A DNA stretch of 64,000 bases from Caballeronia telluris (GCF_001544495.1 NZ_FCNZ02000006.1:186001-250000); one strand, 5' to 3'. Counted from the first letter of the stretch, positions 46,379 through 57,650 are shown. Translations and numbers: made by a program. The notes: generated from the sequence alone by a model not told the origin.

Positions 46379-47059
46379 TCAGACATAAGCGACGGGCGTG
46401 CGCCGGGTCGAATAGAGCGCGAGAAGCACGAGAAACGAGAACACGACCATGCCGCCCGCGAGCCAGTGCGCCTGCGCGTATTCGAGCGCCTCGACGTGAT
46501 CGAAAATCTGCACCGACACCACGCGCGTGCGTCCCGGAATATTGCCGCCGATCATCAGCACGACGCCGAATTCGCCGACAGTGTGCGCGAAGCCGAGAAT
46601 CGTCGCGGTCACGATGCCCGGGCGCGCGAGCGGCAGCACCACGGAGAAAAAGCAGTCCCAGGGGCTCGCGCGGAGCGTCGCGGCGGCTTCGAGCGGACGT
46701 TCGCCGATGGCTTCGAACGCGTTCTGCAACGGCTGCACGACGAACGGCATCGAATAAAGCACCGAGCCGACGACGAGCCCCGCGAACGTGAACGGCAAAA
46801 GACCCCAGCCGAGCGATTGCGTCAATTGCCCGACGTGGCCGTTCGGGCCCATCGCGACGAGCAGATAGAAGCCGATGACGGTCGGGGGCAGCACGAGCGG
46901 CAGCGCGACGATCGCGCCGACCGGCCCTTTCAGCCGAGAGCGCGTGCGCGCAAGCCACCACGCGAGCGGCGTGCCGACGATCAGCAGCAGCAGCGTCGCG
47001 AGCGAGGCGAGCTGGACCGTGAGCCAGATCGCTTCGAAGTCGGCAGGGGTGAGCGGCAT
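46379..47059 (-). CDS. modB: Molybdate ABC transporter permease
   Basis: A 226-residue inner-membrane permease with five or six hydrophobic segments and the coupling loop [29 protein letters not shown]. It starts [22 protein letters not shown], typical of ModB. It lies 10 bp after modA and 17 bp before modC. Confidence 0.94.
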   Translation of the reverse strand: MPLTPADFEAIWLTVQLASLATLLLLIVGTPLAWWLARTRSRLKGPVGAIVALPLVLPPTVIGFYLLVAMGPNGHVGQLTQSLGWGLLPFTFAGLVVGSVLYSMPFVVQPLQNAFEAIGERPLEAAATLRASPWDCFFSVVLPLARPGIVTATILGFAHTVGEFGVVLMIGGNIPGRTRVVSVQIFDHVEALEYAQAHWLAGGMVVFSFLVLLALYSTRRTPVAYV

Positions 47060-47069
47060 CGTGCTTGGA

Positions 47070-49140
<2,071 letters not shown>

Positions 49141-49172
49141 GGACAGATCCCGGTTGAGTGGCGTCGCGTCGC

Positions 49173-50306
49173 TCAGCTTTTGCCGAGCGCGATATAGCGT
49201 TCGAGATGATGGTCTTCGTCGCCGAACTGGTGGTCGATCATGACGAGGCGCTTGGCGTAGTGCGCGAGCGGCAGTTCCCACGTCATGCCGATGCCGCCGT
49301 GCAGCTGGATGCATTCCTCGGCGACGCGCGCGCCGATCCGCCCGACGCTGTATTTCGCTGCCGACAGCGCCCGTTCGCGCGCGACGCGTCCCGCGCCGAG
49401 CGCCGCCGCCGCGTTGATGACGGACGAGCGCGCCTGTTCGATTTCCAGCAGCAGATCGGCCATGCGATGCTGCAACGCCTGAAAGCTGCCGATCGCGACG
49501 CCGAACTGTTTGCGCGTGCGCAGGTAGTCGAGCGTGAAATCCTTCGCGACGTCCATCGCGCCGAGCGCTTCGGCGGCGAGCGCGAGCACGCCGAAGCCGA
49601 TGCCGCGTTCGAGCGTCGCGAAACCGGCATCCGGCGCGCCGAGCAGCGCGTCGCCGGAAAGATGCACGTCGTTGAAGACGACTTCGGCGGCACGTCCGCC
49701 TTCGATCGTGGGATAACCGCGCACGCTCACGCCGGCCGCGTCGCGCGGGACGAGAAAGAGCGAGATGCCGTCTTCGGCGTCGTCCTGGCCGCGCGTGCGC
49801 GCCGAGACGAGGAACACGTCCGCGGCTTCGCCTTGCTGCACGACGCCCTTCGCGCCGTTCAGCGTCCAGTGGCCGTCGGCGGCGCGGGTCGCGCGCGTCG
49901 AAACGCGCGCGAGTTCGTAGTGCGAGCCGGGTTCGTCGTGCGCGAGCGCCGCGACGGCGCTGCCCTCGATCAAGCGCGCGACGAGCGTTTTCTGCGCGTC
50001 GCCGCCGGTTTCCGCGACCATCCGCCCGACGACGAGCGCGCCGAGAAACGGCTCCACGACGAGCCCGCGCCCGAGGCTTTCGAACACGACGGCGATGTCG
50101 AAGCCCTCGCCGCCGAATCCGCCGTCGGCTTCGCTAAACAGCGCGCCGACGATCCCCAGTTCCGCGAAACGGCCCCACATCTCGCGGCTGAAGCCGGTGG
50201 CCGAGCGCGCAATGGCGTCGCGCGTCTCGAACGCGTACTGCTCGGAGATGAAGCGATTCAACGTGTCCGCCAGCATGCGGCGGTCTTCGGTATGTTGGAA
50301 GTCCAT
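49173..50306 (-). CDS. Acyl-CoA dehydrogenase, PimD-like small subunit type
   Basis: A 377-residue flavin acyl-CoA dehydrogenase. Features include FAELGIVGALFSEADGGFGG, SAVAALAHDEPGSHYE and a C-terminal CIQLHGGIGMTWELPLAHYAKRL. It resembles the small partner of pimeloyl-CoA dehydrogenase, a pair that works on dicarboxylyl-CoA. It is 13 bp after the larger dehydrogenase, so the two probably form a heteromer. Substrate inferred. Confidence 0.88.
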   Translation of the reverse strand: MDFQHTEDRRMLADTLNRFISEQYAFETRDAIARSATGFSREMWGRFAELGIVGALFSEADGGFGGEGFDIAVVFESLGRGLVVEPFLGALVVGRMVAETGGDAQKTLVARLIEGSAVAALAHDEPGSHYELARVSTRATRAADGHWTLNGAKGVVQQGEAADVFLVSARTRGQDDAEDGISLFLVPRDAAGVSVRGYPTIEGGRAAEVVFNDVHLSGDALLGAPDAGFATLERGIGFGVLALAAEALGAMDVAKDFTLDYLRTRKQFGVAIGSFQALQHRMADLLLEIEQARSSVINAAAALGAGRVARERALSAAKYSVGRIGARVAEECIQLHGGIGMTWELPLAHYAKRLVMIDHQFGDEDHHLERYIALGKS

Positions 50307-50319
50307 CGCGCGCGTCCCT

Positions 50320-51528
50320 TTACAGTCCCAGGATCATCTTCGAGATGATGTTTTTCTGGATTTCGTTCGAGCCGCCGAAAATCGACAGCTTGCGGTTGTT
50401 GAAATACATCGCGGCCGCGCTCGCGGCTTCTTCCGGCCCGACCGGCGGCTGGTCATAGCCTGCGTCGAGCGCTTCGTCGATGAACGGGCGCGCGTACGGC
50501 CCCATCGCGCGGCGCATCAGCGACGAAATCTCCTGGCGAATTTCGGTGCCGCGAATCTTGAGCATCGAGCTTTCGGCGCCCGGCACGCCGCCGCCCGCGA
50601 CCGCCGCGATCACGCGCAGGTTGGTCGTCTTCATGTTCTCGAGATCGATTTCGACGCGGGCCATGCGCGCGGCGAACGAAGGATCGTCGGCGAGCGGGCG
50701 GCCGTTGCGCGTGAGCTTCGCCGCGACCTTTTGTAGACGCTCCAGCGCCGCGACCGAAAAGCCGACGCCCGCGATATTCGTGCGCTCGTAGGTCAGCAAG
50801 TATTTCGCGTAAGTCCAGCCCTTGTTCTCCTCACCGACGAGGTTTTCCGCCGGCACGCGCACGTCCGTGAAGAACACTTCGTTGATCTCGTGCTCGCCTT
50901 CTAGCGTGACGATCGGGCGCACTTCGACGCCCGGCGCGTTCATGTCGACGAGCAGGAAGCTGATGCCTTCCTGCTTCCTCACGTCGGTCGCCGTGCGCAC
51001 GAGGCAGAAGATCATGTTCGCGTGCTGGCCGAGCGTCGTCCACGTCTTCTGGCCGTTGACGATGTAGTGCTCGCCGTTTTCGTCGATGCCGCGCACGGCG
51101 GTCGTGCGCACGGCGGCGAGGTCCGAGCCCGCGCCGGGTTCGGAATAGCCCTGACACCACCAGTCGGAGCCGTCGAGGATGCGCGGCAGCCAGTGGCGCT
51201 TTTGCGCCTCGCTGCCGTATTTGATGAGCACCGGCCCGAGCATGTTCACGCCGAACGGCACGATGCGCGGCGCGCCGGCCAGCGCGCATTCGTTCTCGAA
51301 GATGAACTTCTGCACGGCGTTCCAGCCCGGACCGCCCTGTTCCTCGGGCCAGTGGTTCGCGAGCCAGCCCTGTTCGTTCAGGATCGCGTGCCATTGGGCC
51401 ATGTCGTCGCGCGTGAGGCGCCGGCCGTTGCGGACTTTGTCGGAGAGACGTGGCGGCAGTTTGTCTTGCAGGAAGCGCACGACCTGCTCGCGAAACGCTT
51501 CCTCTTCGGGGGTGAAGTTCAGGTCCAT
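50320..51528 (-). CDS. Acyl-CoA dehydrogenase, PimC-like large subunit type
   Basis: A 402-residue acyl-CoA dehydrogenase with GWLANHWPEEQGGPGW, GYSEPGAGSDLAAVRT, VNGQKTWTTLGQHA and a C-terminal IFGGSNEIQKNIISKMILGL. It is similar in plan to the large subunit of pimeloyl-CoA dehydrogenase. The start MDLNFTPEEEAFRE (51528) fits the family. It lies between the FadB-like gene and its small partner. Confidence 0.88.
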   Translation of the reverse strand: MDLNFTPEEEAFREQVVRFLQDKLPPRLSDKVRNGRRLTRDDMAQWHAILNEQGWLANHWPEEQGGPGWNAVQKFIFENECALAGAPRIVPFGVNMLGPVLIKYGSEAQKRHWLPRILDGSDWWCQGYSEPGAGSDLAAVRTTAVRGIDENGEHYIVNGQKTWTTLGQHANMIFCLVRTATDVRKQEGISFLLVDMNAPGVEVRPIVTLEGEHEINEVFFTDVRVPAENLVGEENKGWTYAKYLLTYERTNIAGVGFSVAALERLQKVAAKLTRNGRPLADDPSFAARMARVEIDLENMKTTNLRVIAAVAGGGVPGAESSMLKIRGTEIRQEISSLMRRAMGPYARPFIDEALDAGYDQPPVGPEEAASAAAMYFNNRKLSIFGGSNEIQKNIISKMILGL

Positions 51529-51601
51529 GATGGGCTTCTTTCGGTGAAAGGCGATGCGGTCCCGCGCGACGCATCTGCATCGCGCGCGGCGCCGGAGAGA
51601 A

Positions 51602-53722
51602 TCACGCAGCGTGATTAAGGCTCGCAAAATCGGCGCCACGCTCGACGAGATCGACGAGCAGCGGCGACGGCCGCCAGAACCGCGGGTCTTCTTTCGCGAA
51701 TTCGCGGATGTCGGCGAGCACCTTCGCCAAGCCGACGCTATCGGCATATTTCATCGGGCCGCCGCGATGGCGCGGGAAACCGTAGCCGTAGAGAAACGCG
51801 ACGTCCACGTCGAGCGGACGCAGCGCGATGCCCTCGTGCACGACGTTCGCGCCCTCGTTGATCATCGCGGCCATGTAGCGGCGGATGATTTCGTCGTCGG
51901 TGAATTCACGCGGCGCGACGCCCGCGCGCTCGCGCTCCGCTTCGACGATTGCCTCGACTTCCGGGTCCGGCGTGCCGCTTCGCGCGCCGTCCGCATACAG
52001 ATAGAAGCCGCGCCCCGTCTTTTGGCCGAACCAGCCGCGTTCGCAGAGCCGGTCGGCGATCTGCACGTAGCGCGCGGCCGGATCGCGGGTGGCGGCGCGG
52101 CGCTTTCTCGCCGCCCAGCCGATGTCGCCGCCCGCCAGGTCGATCACCTGGAACGGCCCCATCGGAAAGCCGAATTCACGCACCGCGCGATCGATTTGAT
52201 ACGGCGAGGCGCCGTCTTCCATCATGTGATCGGCGGCCGTGCGGTACACCGCCAGCACGCGATTGCCGATGAAACCGTCGCACACGCCCGCGCGCACCGG
52301 CACCTTGCGCAGCTTCTTCGCGAAGTCGAACGCGGTCGCGACGACGTCCGCGCTGACCTTCGCCGGCACGACCACTTCGAGCAGCTTCATCAGGTTGGCG
52401 GGCGAGAAGAAGTGCAGGCCGATCACGTCGGCGGGACGCGCGACGCTGGCGGCGATCGCGTCGATATCCAGATACGACGTGTTGGTCGCGAGCACCGCGC
52501 CCGGCTTGCAGACGCGATCGAGTTCCGCGAACACGGCTTTTTTCACGTCGAGGTCTTCGAAAACTGCCTCGATCGCGACATCGACGTGAGCGATCGCGTC
52601 GTAGGACGTGCTGCCCGTCCACCGGTTCATCACGGCGGCTTTCGCTTCGGGCGTCATGCGCCCCTTCACGATCTGTGCGTCATAGACCTTTTCGACGTGC
52701 GCGCGGCCGCGCGCGAGCGAGGCGTCGTCGCGTTCGATCATCGTGACCGGCAGGCCCGCGTCGAGCGCGGCCACGGCGATGCCCGCGCCCATCGTGCCGC
52801 CGCCGATCACGCCGACGCTCGCGATGGCGCGCGGCTTCGCCGTGCGCGTCTCCGGCGCCTTCAGCACTTCGCGCTCGGCGAAGAACGCGTGGACCAGCCC
52901 CGCGCGCTGCGGGCTGTCGATGCATTGGAGGAAAAGCTGGCGCTCGTGGCGCAGGCCGTCGTCGAAGGGAAGTTCGAGCGCGGCCTGCACCGCGTCGACG
53001 ATCTTCAGCGGCGAGAACAGCCCGCGCGATTTCTTCGCGGTCTGTTCGCGCGCCGCTTCGATCGCCGCGCGGCTCGCACGGCGGTCCGCGAGGCCGGCGG
53101 CGTCGCGCGTGCGGCGCACCGGCGCGCGCGCGGCGAGCAATTCGTGCACGTGGGCGATGCCGTCGGCGAGCGCGTCGCCCGATGCGCCGACGCGGTCCAC
53201 GAGGCCGAGTTGCCGCGCTTCTTCAGCGCCGATATGGCGCCCGCTCAGGATCAGGTCGAGCGCGGCCGCGGCGCCGATCAGGCGCGGCGCGCGCTGCGTG
53301 CCGCCCGCGCCCGGCAGCAGTCCGAGCGTGACTTCGGGCAGTCCGAGCTTCGCGCCCGCGACGGCGAGCCGGTAGTGCGCCGCCAGCGCGACTTCGAGGC
53401 CGCCGCCGAGCGCCGCGCCGTGGATCGCGGCGACGACCGGTTTCGCGCACGCTTCGATCCGGTTGCAGACGTCGGGCAGCGCGGGCGGCATCGGCAGCTT
53501 GCCGAATTCGCGGATGTCCGCGCCGCCGATGAAATTGCGCCCCGCGCCGACGATCAGGACCGCCTGAACGCTGCTGTCGTCATCGGCTCGTTCGATGGCG
53601 GCCGAGAGCCCGCGCCGGACGTCCACGCCAAGTGCGTTGACGGGCGGATTGTCGATCGTGACGACGAGCACGCCGTCGCGTAGTTCGGCTTTGACGGGCG
53701 TGTCGGCTGTTTGCGCGTTCAT
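51602..53722 (-). CDS. Fused enoyl-CoA hydratase / 3-hydroxyacyl-CoA dehydrogenase (FadB/PimF-like)
   Basis: A 706-residue trifunctional-type protein. The N-terminal crotonase domain (about 1-190) has AIHGAALGGGLEVALAAHYRLA and GLLPGAGGTQRAPRL. The NAD-binding dehydrogenase domain (about 295-480) has VGVIGGGTMGAGIAVAALDAG, and the C-terminal domain has RYMAAMINEGANVVHEGIA and PRHRGGPMKYADSVG. It performs the hydratase and dehydrogenase steps of beta-oxidation. It is first in the operon; no thiolase is present in the window. Confidence 0.92.
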   Translation of the reverse strand: MNAQTADTPVKAELRDGVLVVTIDNPPVNALGVDVRRGLSAAIERADDDSSVQAVLIVGAGRNFIGGADIREFGKLPMPPALPDVCNRIEACAKPVVAAIHGAALGGGLEVALAAHYRLAVAGAKLGLPEVTLGLLPGAGGTQRAPRLIGAAAALDLILSGRHIGAEEARQLGLVDRVGASGDALADGIAHVHELLAARAPVRRTRDAAGLADRRASRAAIEAAREQTAKKSRGLFSPLKIVDAVQAALELPFDDGLRHERQLFLQCIDSPQRAGLVHAFFAEREVLKAPETRTAKPRAIASVGVIGGGTMGAGIAVAALDAGLPVTMIERDDASLARGRAHVEKVYDAQIVKGRMTPEAKAAVMNRWTGSTSYDAIAHVDVAIEAVFEDLDVKKAVFAELDRVCKPGAVLATNTSYLDIDAIAASVARPADVIGLHFFSPANLMKLLEVVVPAKVSADVVATAFDFAKKLRKVPVRAGVCDGFIGNRVLAVYRTAADHMMEDGASPYQIDRAVREFGFPMGPFQVIDLAGGDIGWAARKRRAATRDPAARYVQIADRLCERGWFGQKTGRGFYLYADGARSGTPDPEVEAIVEAERERAGVAPREFTDDEIIRRYMAAMINEGANVVHEGIALRPLDVDVAFLYGYGFPRHRGGPMKYADSVGLAKVLADIREFAKEDPRFWRPSPLLVDLVERGADFASLNHAA

Positions 53723-53834
53723 CGTGCTGTGTCTCCGGATTGTTTGAATGCATTGTGGGCTGACCCGCCGGCATTGACAATTGCCATCGAGCTTGACGGA
53801 CTGTTAATCAGAAATGGACAAAGCGCTCAGCGGA

Positions 53835-54746
53835 TCATTCCCACGTCTTCGCGAGCGCCAGGATTTCCTCGCGTAGAAAGTCGATCAGCGCCTGCGTCGA
53901 GGGCGACGGATAGCGGTTCGGCAGCGTCACGATGTAGAGCGTGTTCTGCTGCCCGGCCACGCGGTATTCCGGCAGGATTTGCACGAGCCCGTGATTTCCC
54001 GGCGCGTGCGGCACGTACTCCGGCAAAATGCCGACGCCCATGCCCTGACACACGGCATCGGCGAGAAACGGAAAGTCCGGCGATTGCAGCGCGGGCTGCA
54101 TCGGGATCGCGTGGACGTCGGCCTCGTTTTGCCGATGAATCAGTTCGATCACCGCGCGCAGCCCCGGATACGGCGACGCGACGAGCGTCTGCCGCGCGAG
54201 ATCGGCGGGACGTTCGATCGGACCGTGCCGCGCGACGTAATCCGCCGACGCGTACAGGTTCCACTCGATCGGACAAATGTTGCGCGCGACGTGGTCGAGC
54301 GGCGGCGTCGAGGTGATGCGCACCGCGACGTCGACCTCGGCGGCGATCAGGTCCTCGATGCGGTTGTTGAACGACACACTGAGCGTGATGCCCGGATGCG
54401 CGCGCGCGAATTCGAGCAGCTTCGCGCCGATGAACATGCGCCCAAAGCCCGTCGGCACGCTGATGCGCACGCGGCCGCGCAGCGTCTGGCCGAGGCTGTC
54501 GATCGACGCGCGCGCGGTGCTCAGATCCTCCCGCATGCGCTGGCCGCAGTCGTAGAGCGTGTGGCCGGCTTGCGTGAGTTCGAAGCTGCGCGTCGAGCGG
54601 CGCAGCAGTTGCGCGCCGGTTTCGCGTTCGAGCAGTTTCAGCCGCTGGCTGATGTTCGAGCGCGTCATGCCGAGCTTGCGGGCGGCGGCGCTCATGCTGC
54701 GCGATTCGACGATCTCGACGAACAGCCCGATCAGGTTCAGATCCAT
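53835..54746 (-). CDS. LysR-family transcriptional regulator
   Basis: A 303-residue LTTR: N-terminal winged helix (MDLNLIGLFVEIVESRSMSAAARKLGMTRSNISQRLKLLE) and a C-terminal effector-binding domain (about 90-300). ATG 54746 starts at the canonical family position. It is transcribed in the same direction as the acyl-CoA operon, 112 bp upstream, and is its probable regulator. Confidence 0.9.
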   Translation of the reverse strand: MDLNLIGLFVEIVESRSMSAAARKLGMTRSNISQRLKLLERETGAQLLRRSTRSFELTQAGHTLYDCGQRMREDLSTARASIDSLGQTLRGRVRISVPTGFGRMFIGAKLLEFARAHPGITLSVSFNNRIEDLIAAEVDVAVRITSTPPLDHVARNICPIEWNLYASADYVARHGPIERPADLARQTLVASPYPGLRAVIELIHRQNEADVHAIPMQPALQSPDFPFLADAVCQGMGVGILPEYVPHAPGNHGLVQILPEYRVAGQQNTLYIVTLPNRYPSPSTQALIDFLREEILALAKTWE

Positions 54747-55003
54747 GCGATTTGTCCATCCACACTCGACAGAATCGCCCATCTTAGGGTGATTGTCGCG
54801 TGGATGACAGCGCCGCCGACGCATCTTCGAGAGGCTTATCCCTGCTTCAGGTCCCTGCGTCAGTGGGGCTGTGGAATCGTCGGCGCGAAACTAACCTCAC
54901 ATTCAGACGCATCTGATTGCTGATCGCGTTCCGGCAAACGTTTTTCGGGGTTCACCGTTCCGATTCGCGCGCCAGATGCACACCATTAGCGAGGTTGCTC
55001 ATC

Positions 55004-55222
55004 ATGTACGTTTCGATCTGGCTGAGCGCGATTGCCGTGGCTCTCGTTGCCGCGTGGACCATCGCCTTCGCGCTGCCGATGTCCGCCGAGGAAGAGCTGA
55101 ACCGCGCGACGGTTTCCGAGGCGCTGCTCGACGTCGATCTTCCCGCGATGCCGAACTGGCTGGCTTCATCGACGAATGCGTTGGCGGCGTCATTCTGTGG
55201 CCAGCAGCGCTCGCGTCACTAA
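55004..55222 (+). CDS. Possible small membrane protein
   Basis: A 72-residue reading frame with one strong N-terminal hydrophobic segment (IWLSAIAVALVAAWTIAFALP) followed by an acidic helix (SAEEELNRATVSEALL). GAGG lies 9 bp before the ATG. The tail after residue 50 is low in character, so it could be a short real protein or chance. No family known to me. Confidence 0.4.
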   Translation: MYVSIWLSAIAVALVAAWTIAFALPMSAEEELNRATVSEALLDVDLPAMPNWLASSTNALAASFCGQQRSRH

Positions 55223-55296
55223 AGGCGGCGACCTGGCTGCACCTTCCGCGCCAATGCCTTTCGGATCAACCCGTTGGCGCGTTCATCGGCGCGATA

Positions 55297-55330
55297 TCCA
55301 CAGGGTTATGAACGAAAACTGTGGATAACG
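55297..55330. repeat. Inverted pair of DnaA-box-like sequences
   Basis: TATCCACAG (55297-55305) and CTGTGGATA (55321-55329) are perfect inverted copies 15 bp apart. With the flanking A the second is an exact reverse DnaA box (TTATCCACA at 55330-55322); the first reads ATATCCACA. It lies in a gene-free gap. Confidence 0.5.
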
Positions 55331-55366
55331 CGGCACTGCACCAACACCCCCACCGTGAACCCCAGC

Positions 55367-55678
55367 TCAGGCATCCTTGCGATGCGCTTCGCCCTGTTTG
55401 GGGTCATCGGCGATCGCGGGAAAAAAGGCGTTCCAGACGGCGCGCACGCCTTCGGCCGCCGTCGCTTCGGCATCGATGTTTTCGGGTTCGCCGGACAGCG
55501 CCGGGTCCGCCGACAACCCGCGCCAATGCGTGAATGTGAGCGCGGGTGTCTCGGTCCACTGGCCGTCGATGAACTTCGAGAACGCCGTCGCGCCGCTCGT
55601 CAACTGCACTTCGTACCAGCCGTCCCGAACGGGCGCGTACTGGTCGAGCGGGAACCAATCCGTTGATTCGATTTGCAT
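55367..55678 (-). CDS. Small cytoplasmic protein of unknown function
   Basis: A 103-residue acidic protein beginning MQIESTDWFPLDQYAPVRDGWYEVQL, rich in tryptophan. GGAGGAG lies directly before ATG 55678, which decides the start over an upstream in-frame ATG (55714). It resembles short uncharacterised proteins of Burkholderiaceae by general appearance only. Confidence 0.7.
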   Translation of the reverse strand: MQIESTDWFPLDQYAPVRDGWYEVQLTSGATAFSKFIDGQWTETPALTFTHWRGLSADPALSGEPENIDAEATAAEGVRAVWNAFFPAIADDPKQGEAHRKDA

Positions 55679-55823
55679 GGTCTCCTCCGTTGTAGTGACA
55701 GAGAAAAATAGCACGATTCGTTCCTTTTTTGTCTAACCCAGTCGCGCACGCCGGCCGTCTCGCGACGGGCGAATTCCGCTAACATCGTCGCGACGACACG
55801 AACCAACACGAGGCCCCCGGCGC

Positions 55824-56978
55824 ATGACGAAGCGAGCACTGTCCACCGACGACTACGATGGCATTCGCTCGGGCATCGTCGAGGTGCTGGAAAGCGCGCG
55901 CCGGGCGGCGGCGCGCAGCGTCAACGCCGTCATGACGGCTTCGTATTGGGAAATCGGGCGGCGGATCGTCGAATTCGAACAGGGCGGCGCGGACCGCGCG
56001 GCCTACGGCGAAGCGCTCCTCACCCGGCTCGCCGACGACCTGACGCAGCGCTTCGGCCGCGGCTTCGGCCGCGCGAATCTCGCGAACATGCGCGCGTTCT
56101 ATCTGCAATGGCCGCCCGGGCAGATTCTCCAGACGCCGTCTGGACGATTGCCGCGCGACGCGAATATCCAGACGGCGTCTGGAGAATCCGCAGCCACGGG
56201 CGACGCCGCGACACCGCCCGCGCTCGCGACGCTCGCCGCGCGTTTTCCGCTGCCGTGGTCGGCGTACGTGCGGCTGCTGTCGGTGAAAAGCGACGTGGCG
56301 CGCGCGTTCTACGCGAACGAGGCGTTGCGCGAGGGCTGGTCGGTGCGCCAGCTCGACCGGCAGGTGAACAGTCAGCTCTACGAGCGGCTCGCGCTGTCGC
56401 GCAACAAGGCGGCGCTGGTCGAAAAGGCCGGCGAGCCGGCGCCCGGCGACGCGATGACGCCCGAAGAAGCGATCCGCGACCCGTTCGTGCTCGAATTTCT
56501 GGATATCAAGGACGAGTACTCGGAGTCCGATCTCGAAGACGCGCTGATCCACCGTCTCGCGGATTTCCTGCTCGAACTCGGCGACGATTTCGCGTTCATC
56601 GGACGTCAGCGGCGACTGCGCATCGACGATACGTGGTTTCGCGTCGATCTCGTCTTTTTCCACCGGCGGCTGAAATGCCTCGTCGTGATCGACCTGAAGG
56701 TCGGCCGGTTCAGCTACGCCGACGCGGGTCAGATGCATCTCTACCTGAACTACGCGCGCGAACACTGGATGAAGCCCGGCGAAAACCCGCCGGTCGGACT
56801 CATTCTCTGCGCGGGAAAAGGCAGCGCGGAAGCGCGCTACGCGCTCGACAACCTGCCGAACAAGATCCTCGCCGCCGAATATCAGACGGTCCTGCCGGAC
56901 GAGCAACTGATCGCGGAAGAGCTCGAACGCTCGCGACGCCAGCTGGAAGCGCGCCGCGCCGGATCGAAGGAAACATAG
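55824..56978 (+). CDS. DUF1016/YhcG-type PDDEXK nuclease domain protein
   Basis: A 384-residue protein. The N-terminal DUF1016 part (about 1-190) includes SYWEIGRRIVEFEQGG and LTQRFGRGFGRANLANMRAFY; the C-terminal PDDEXK-type nuclease domain has D275 (FRVDLVFFHRRL) and D290-L-K292 (VIDLKVG). Between them, residues about 101-125 carry a QTPSG/QTASG repeat encoded by a 20-bp inverted repeat. The family is associated with DNA metabolism and sometimes with restriction or defence loci, but no such partner is seen here. Start MTKRALSTDDYDG. Confidence 0.88.
   Translation: MTKRALSTDDYDGIRSGIVEVLESARRAAARSVNAVMTASYWEIGRRIVEFEQGGADRAAYGEALLTRLADDLTQRFGRGFGRANLANMRAFYLQWPPGQILQTPSGRLPRDANIQTASGESAATGDAATPPALATLAARFPLPWSAYVRLLSVKSDVARAFYANEALREGWSVRQLDRQVNSQLYERLALSRNKAALVEKAGEPAPGDAMTPEEAIRDPFVLEFLDIKDEYSESDLEDALIHRLADFLLELGDDFAFIGRQRRLRIDDTWFRVDLVFFHRRLKCLVVIDLKVGRFSYADAGQMHLYLNYAREHWMKPGENPPVGLILCAGKGSAEARYALDNLPNKILAAEYQTVLPDEQLIAEELERSRRQLEARRAGSKET
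56124..56187. repeat. Perfect 20-bp inverted repeat inside the DUF1016 gene
   Basis: ATTCTCCAGACGCCGTCTGG (56124-56143) and CCAGACGGCGTCTGGAGAAT (56168-56187) are exact reverse complements with a 24-bp spacer. Each arm also contains the near-palindrome CCAGACG-N-CGTCTGG. In the coding strand the arms read QTPSG and QTASG. Confidence 0.9.
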
Positions 56979-57000
56979 CGGCGCGGCGCCATCAAAAAAC

Positions 57001-57025
57001 GAAAGCCCGCGCTTGGCGGGCTTTC
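57001..57025 (-). terminator. Intrinsic terminator, leftward
   Basis: Perfect stem GAAAGCCCGC / GCGGGCTTTC with a 5-base loop. Read leftward it is followed by GTTTTTTG, so it ends a minus-strand transcript; it lies 22 bp past the DUF1016 stop and may also shield that gene. Confidence 0.8.
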
Positions 57026-57116
57026 ATATGAGGACGGGGCCAAAAACAGGCGGCGTACCTTCCGGCCAGCCCCGCTTTTCGCCCCGTTTTGCAGTCTCGT
57101 GCTCGACACGGACTAC
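57001..57116 (-). ncRNA. Candidate small RNA between two leftward terminators
   Basis: On the minus strand a promoter TTGGCC (57151-57146), 17-bp spacer, TATTCT (57128-57123) would start a transcript near 57116 that ends at the terminator 57025-57001, about 115 nt. The predicted RNA has a 5' hairpin (CGTG-TCGAG-CACG framed by AGTC/GACT) and a long GC stem (ACGGGGC with GCCCCGT). No open frame of note. Not a family I can name. Confidence 0.4.
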
Positions 57117-57215
57117 GATTTCAGAATAGGCGATTCATCGCGGAGGGCCAAATTTTTTTCGAGATGGCCGCGCGGGTCGATTCGACCGCCCTTCAGAAAG
57201 CGCTGGGCAAAAAAA

Positions 57216-57238
57216 AGCCCGCTCTCGTTGAGCGGGCT
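57216..57238 (-). terminator. Intrinsic terminator of the sugar dehydrogenase/cytochrome operon
   Basis: Stem AGCCCGCTC / GAGCGGGCT with a 5-base loop, followed leftward by eight T. It lies about 90 bp after the cytochrome gene. A further inverted repeat GACAGGAG / CTCCTGTC (57267-57302) sits between. Confidence 0.85.
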
Positions 57239-57326
57239 GAATCCATATCGGTTGAGACATGGAGGAGACAGGAGTAAGTATAAACCCTTAAATTCTCCTG
57301 TCAACACTTTTGACCACGCGCCGCCG

Positions 57327-57650
57327 CTATGGCTTGCCCAGACTGTGATAGTAGGCGGCGAGATTGGCGATGTCCGCATCGGTCAGCGGTTTCGCCATCA
57401 ACGTCATCATGTCGTTCTGACGCGCGCCGGATTTGAAGTCGTTCAGCGCCTTCACCAGATATTCCTCGGTCTGACCGGCGAGATTGGGCGCTTCCGGAAT
57501 CTTCGCGAGTCCGTCGATGCCGTGGCAGGCCTGGCACTGCACCGCCTTCGCCCGCCCCGCCTTGACGTCGGCGGCGAACGAGACGCCCGCCGTACTCACC
57601 GCGCACGCGGCGAGCAAGGCCGCCGTCATCGTCGTCGTTCGCTTTCTCAT
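57327..57650 (-). CDS. Secreted class I cytochrome c
   Basis: A 107-residue monohaem cytochrome: signal peptide (MRKRTTTMTAALLAACAVSTAG, cleavage near SFA), haem site CQACH, and a methionine-rich segment (NDMMTLMAKPL) holding the likely axial ligand. The ATG (57650) overlaps the dehydrogenase stop as ATGA, so it is the probable electron acceptor of that enzyme in the periplasm. Confidence 0.92.
   Translation of the reverse strand: MRKRTTTMTAALLAACAVSTAGVSFAADVKAGRAKAVQCQACHGIDGLAKIPEAPNLAGQTEEYLVKALNDFKSGARQNDMMTLMAKPLTDADIANLAAYYHSLGKP

Noticed and set aside
57001..57116. Identity of the candidate RNA as SRP 4.5S RNA
   Set aside because: A CCGGAAGG loop resembles the SRP domain IV tip, but the asymmetric loop and flanking stem of SRP RNA are missing.
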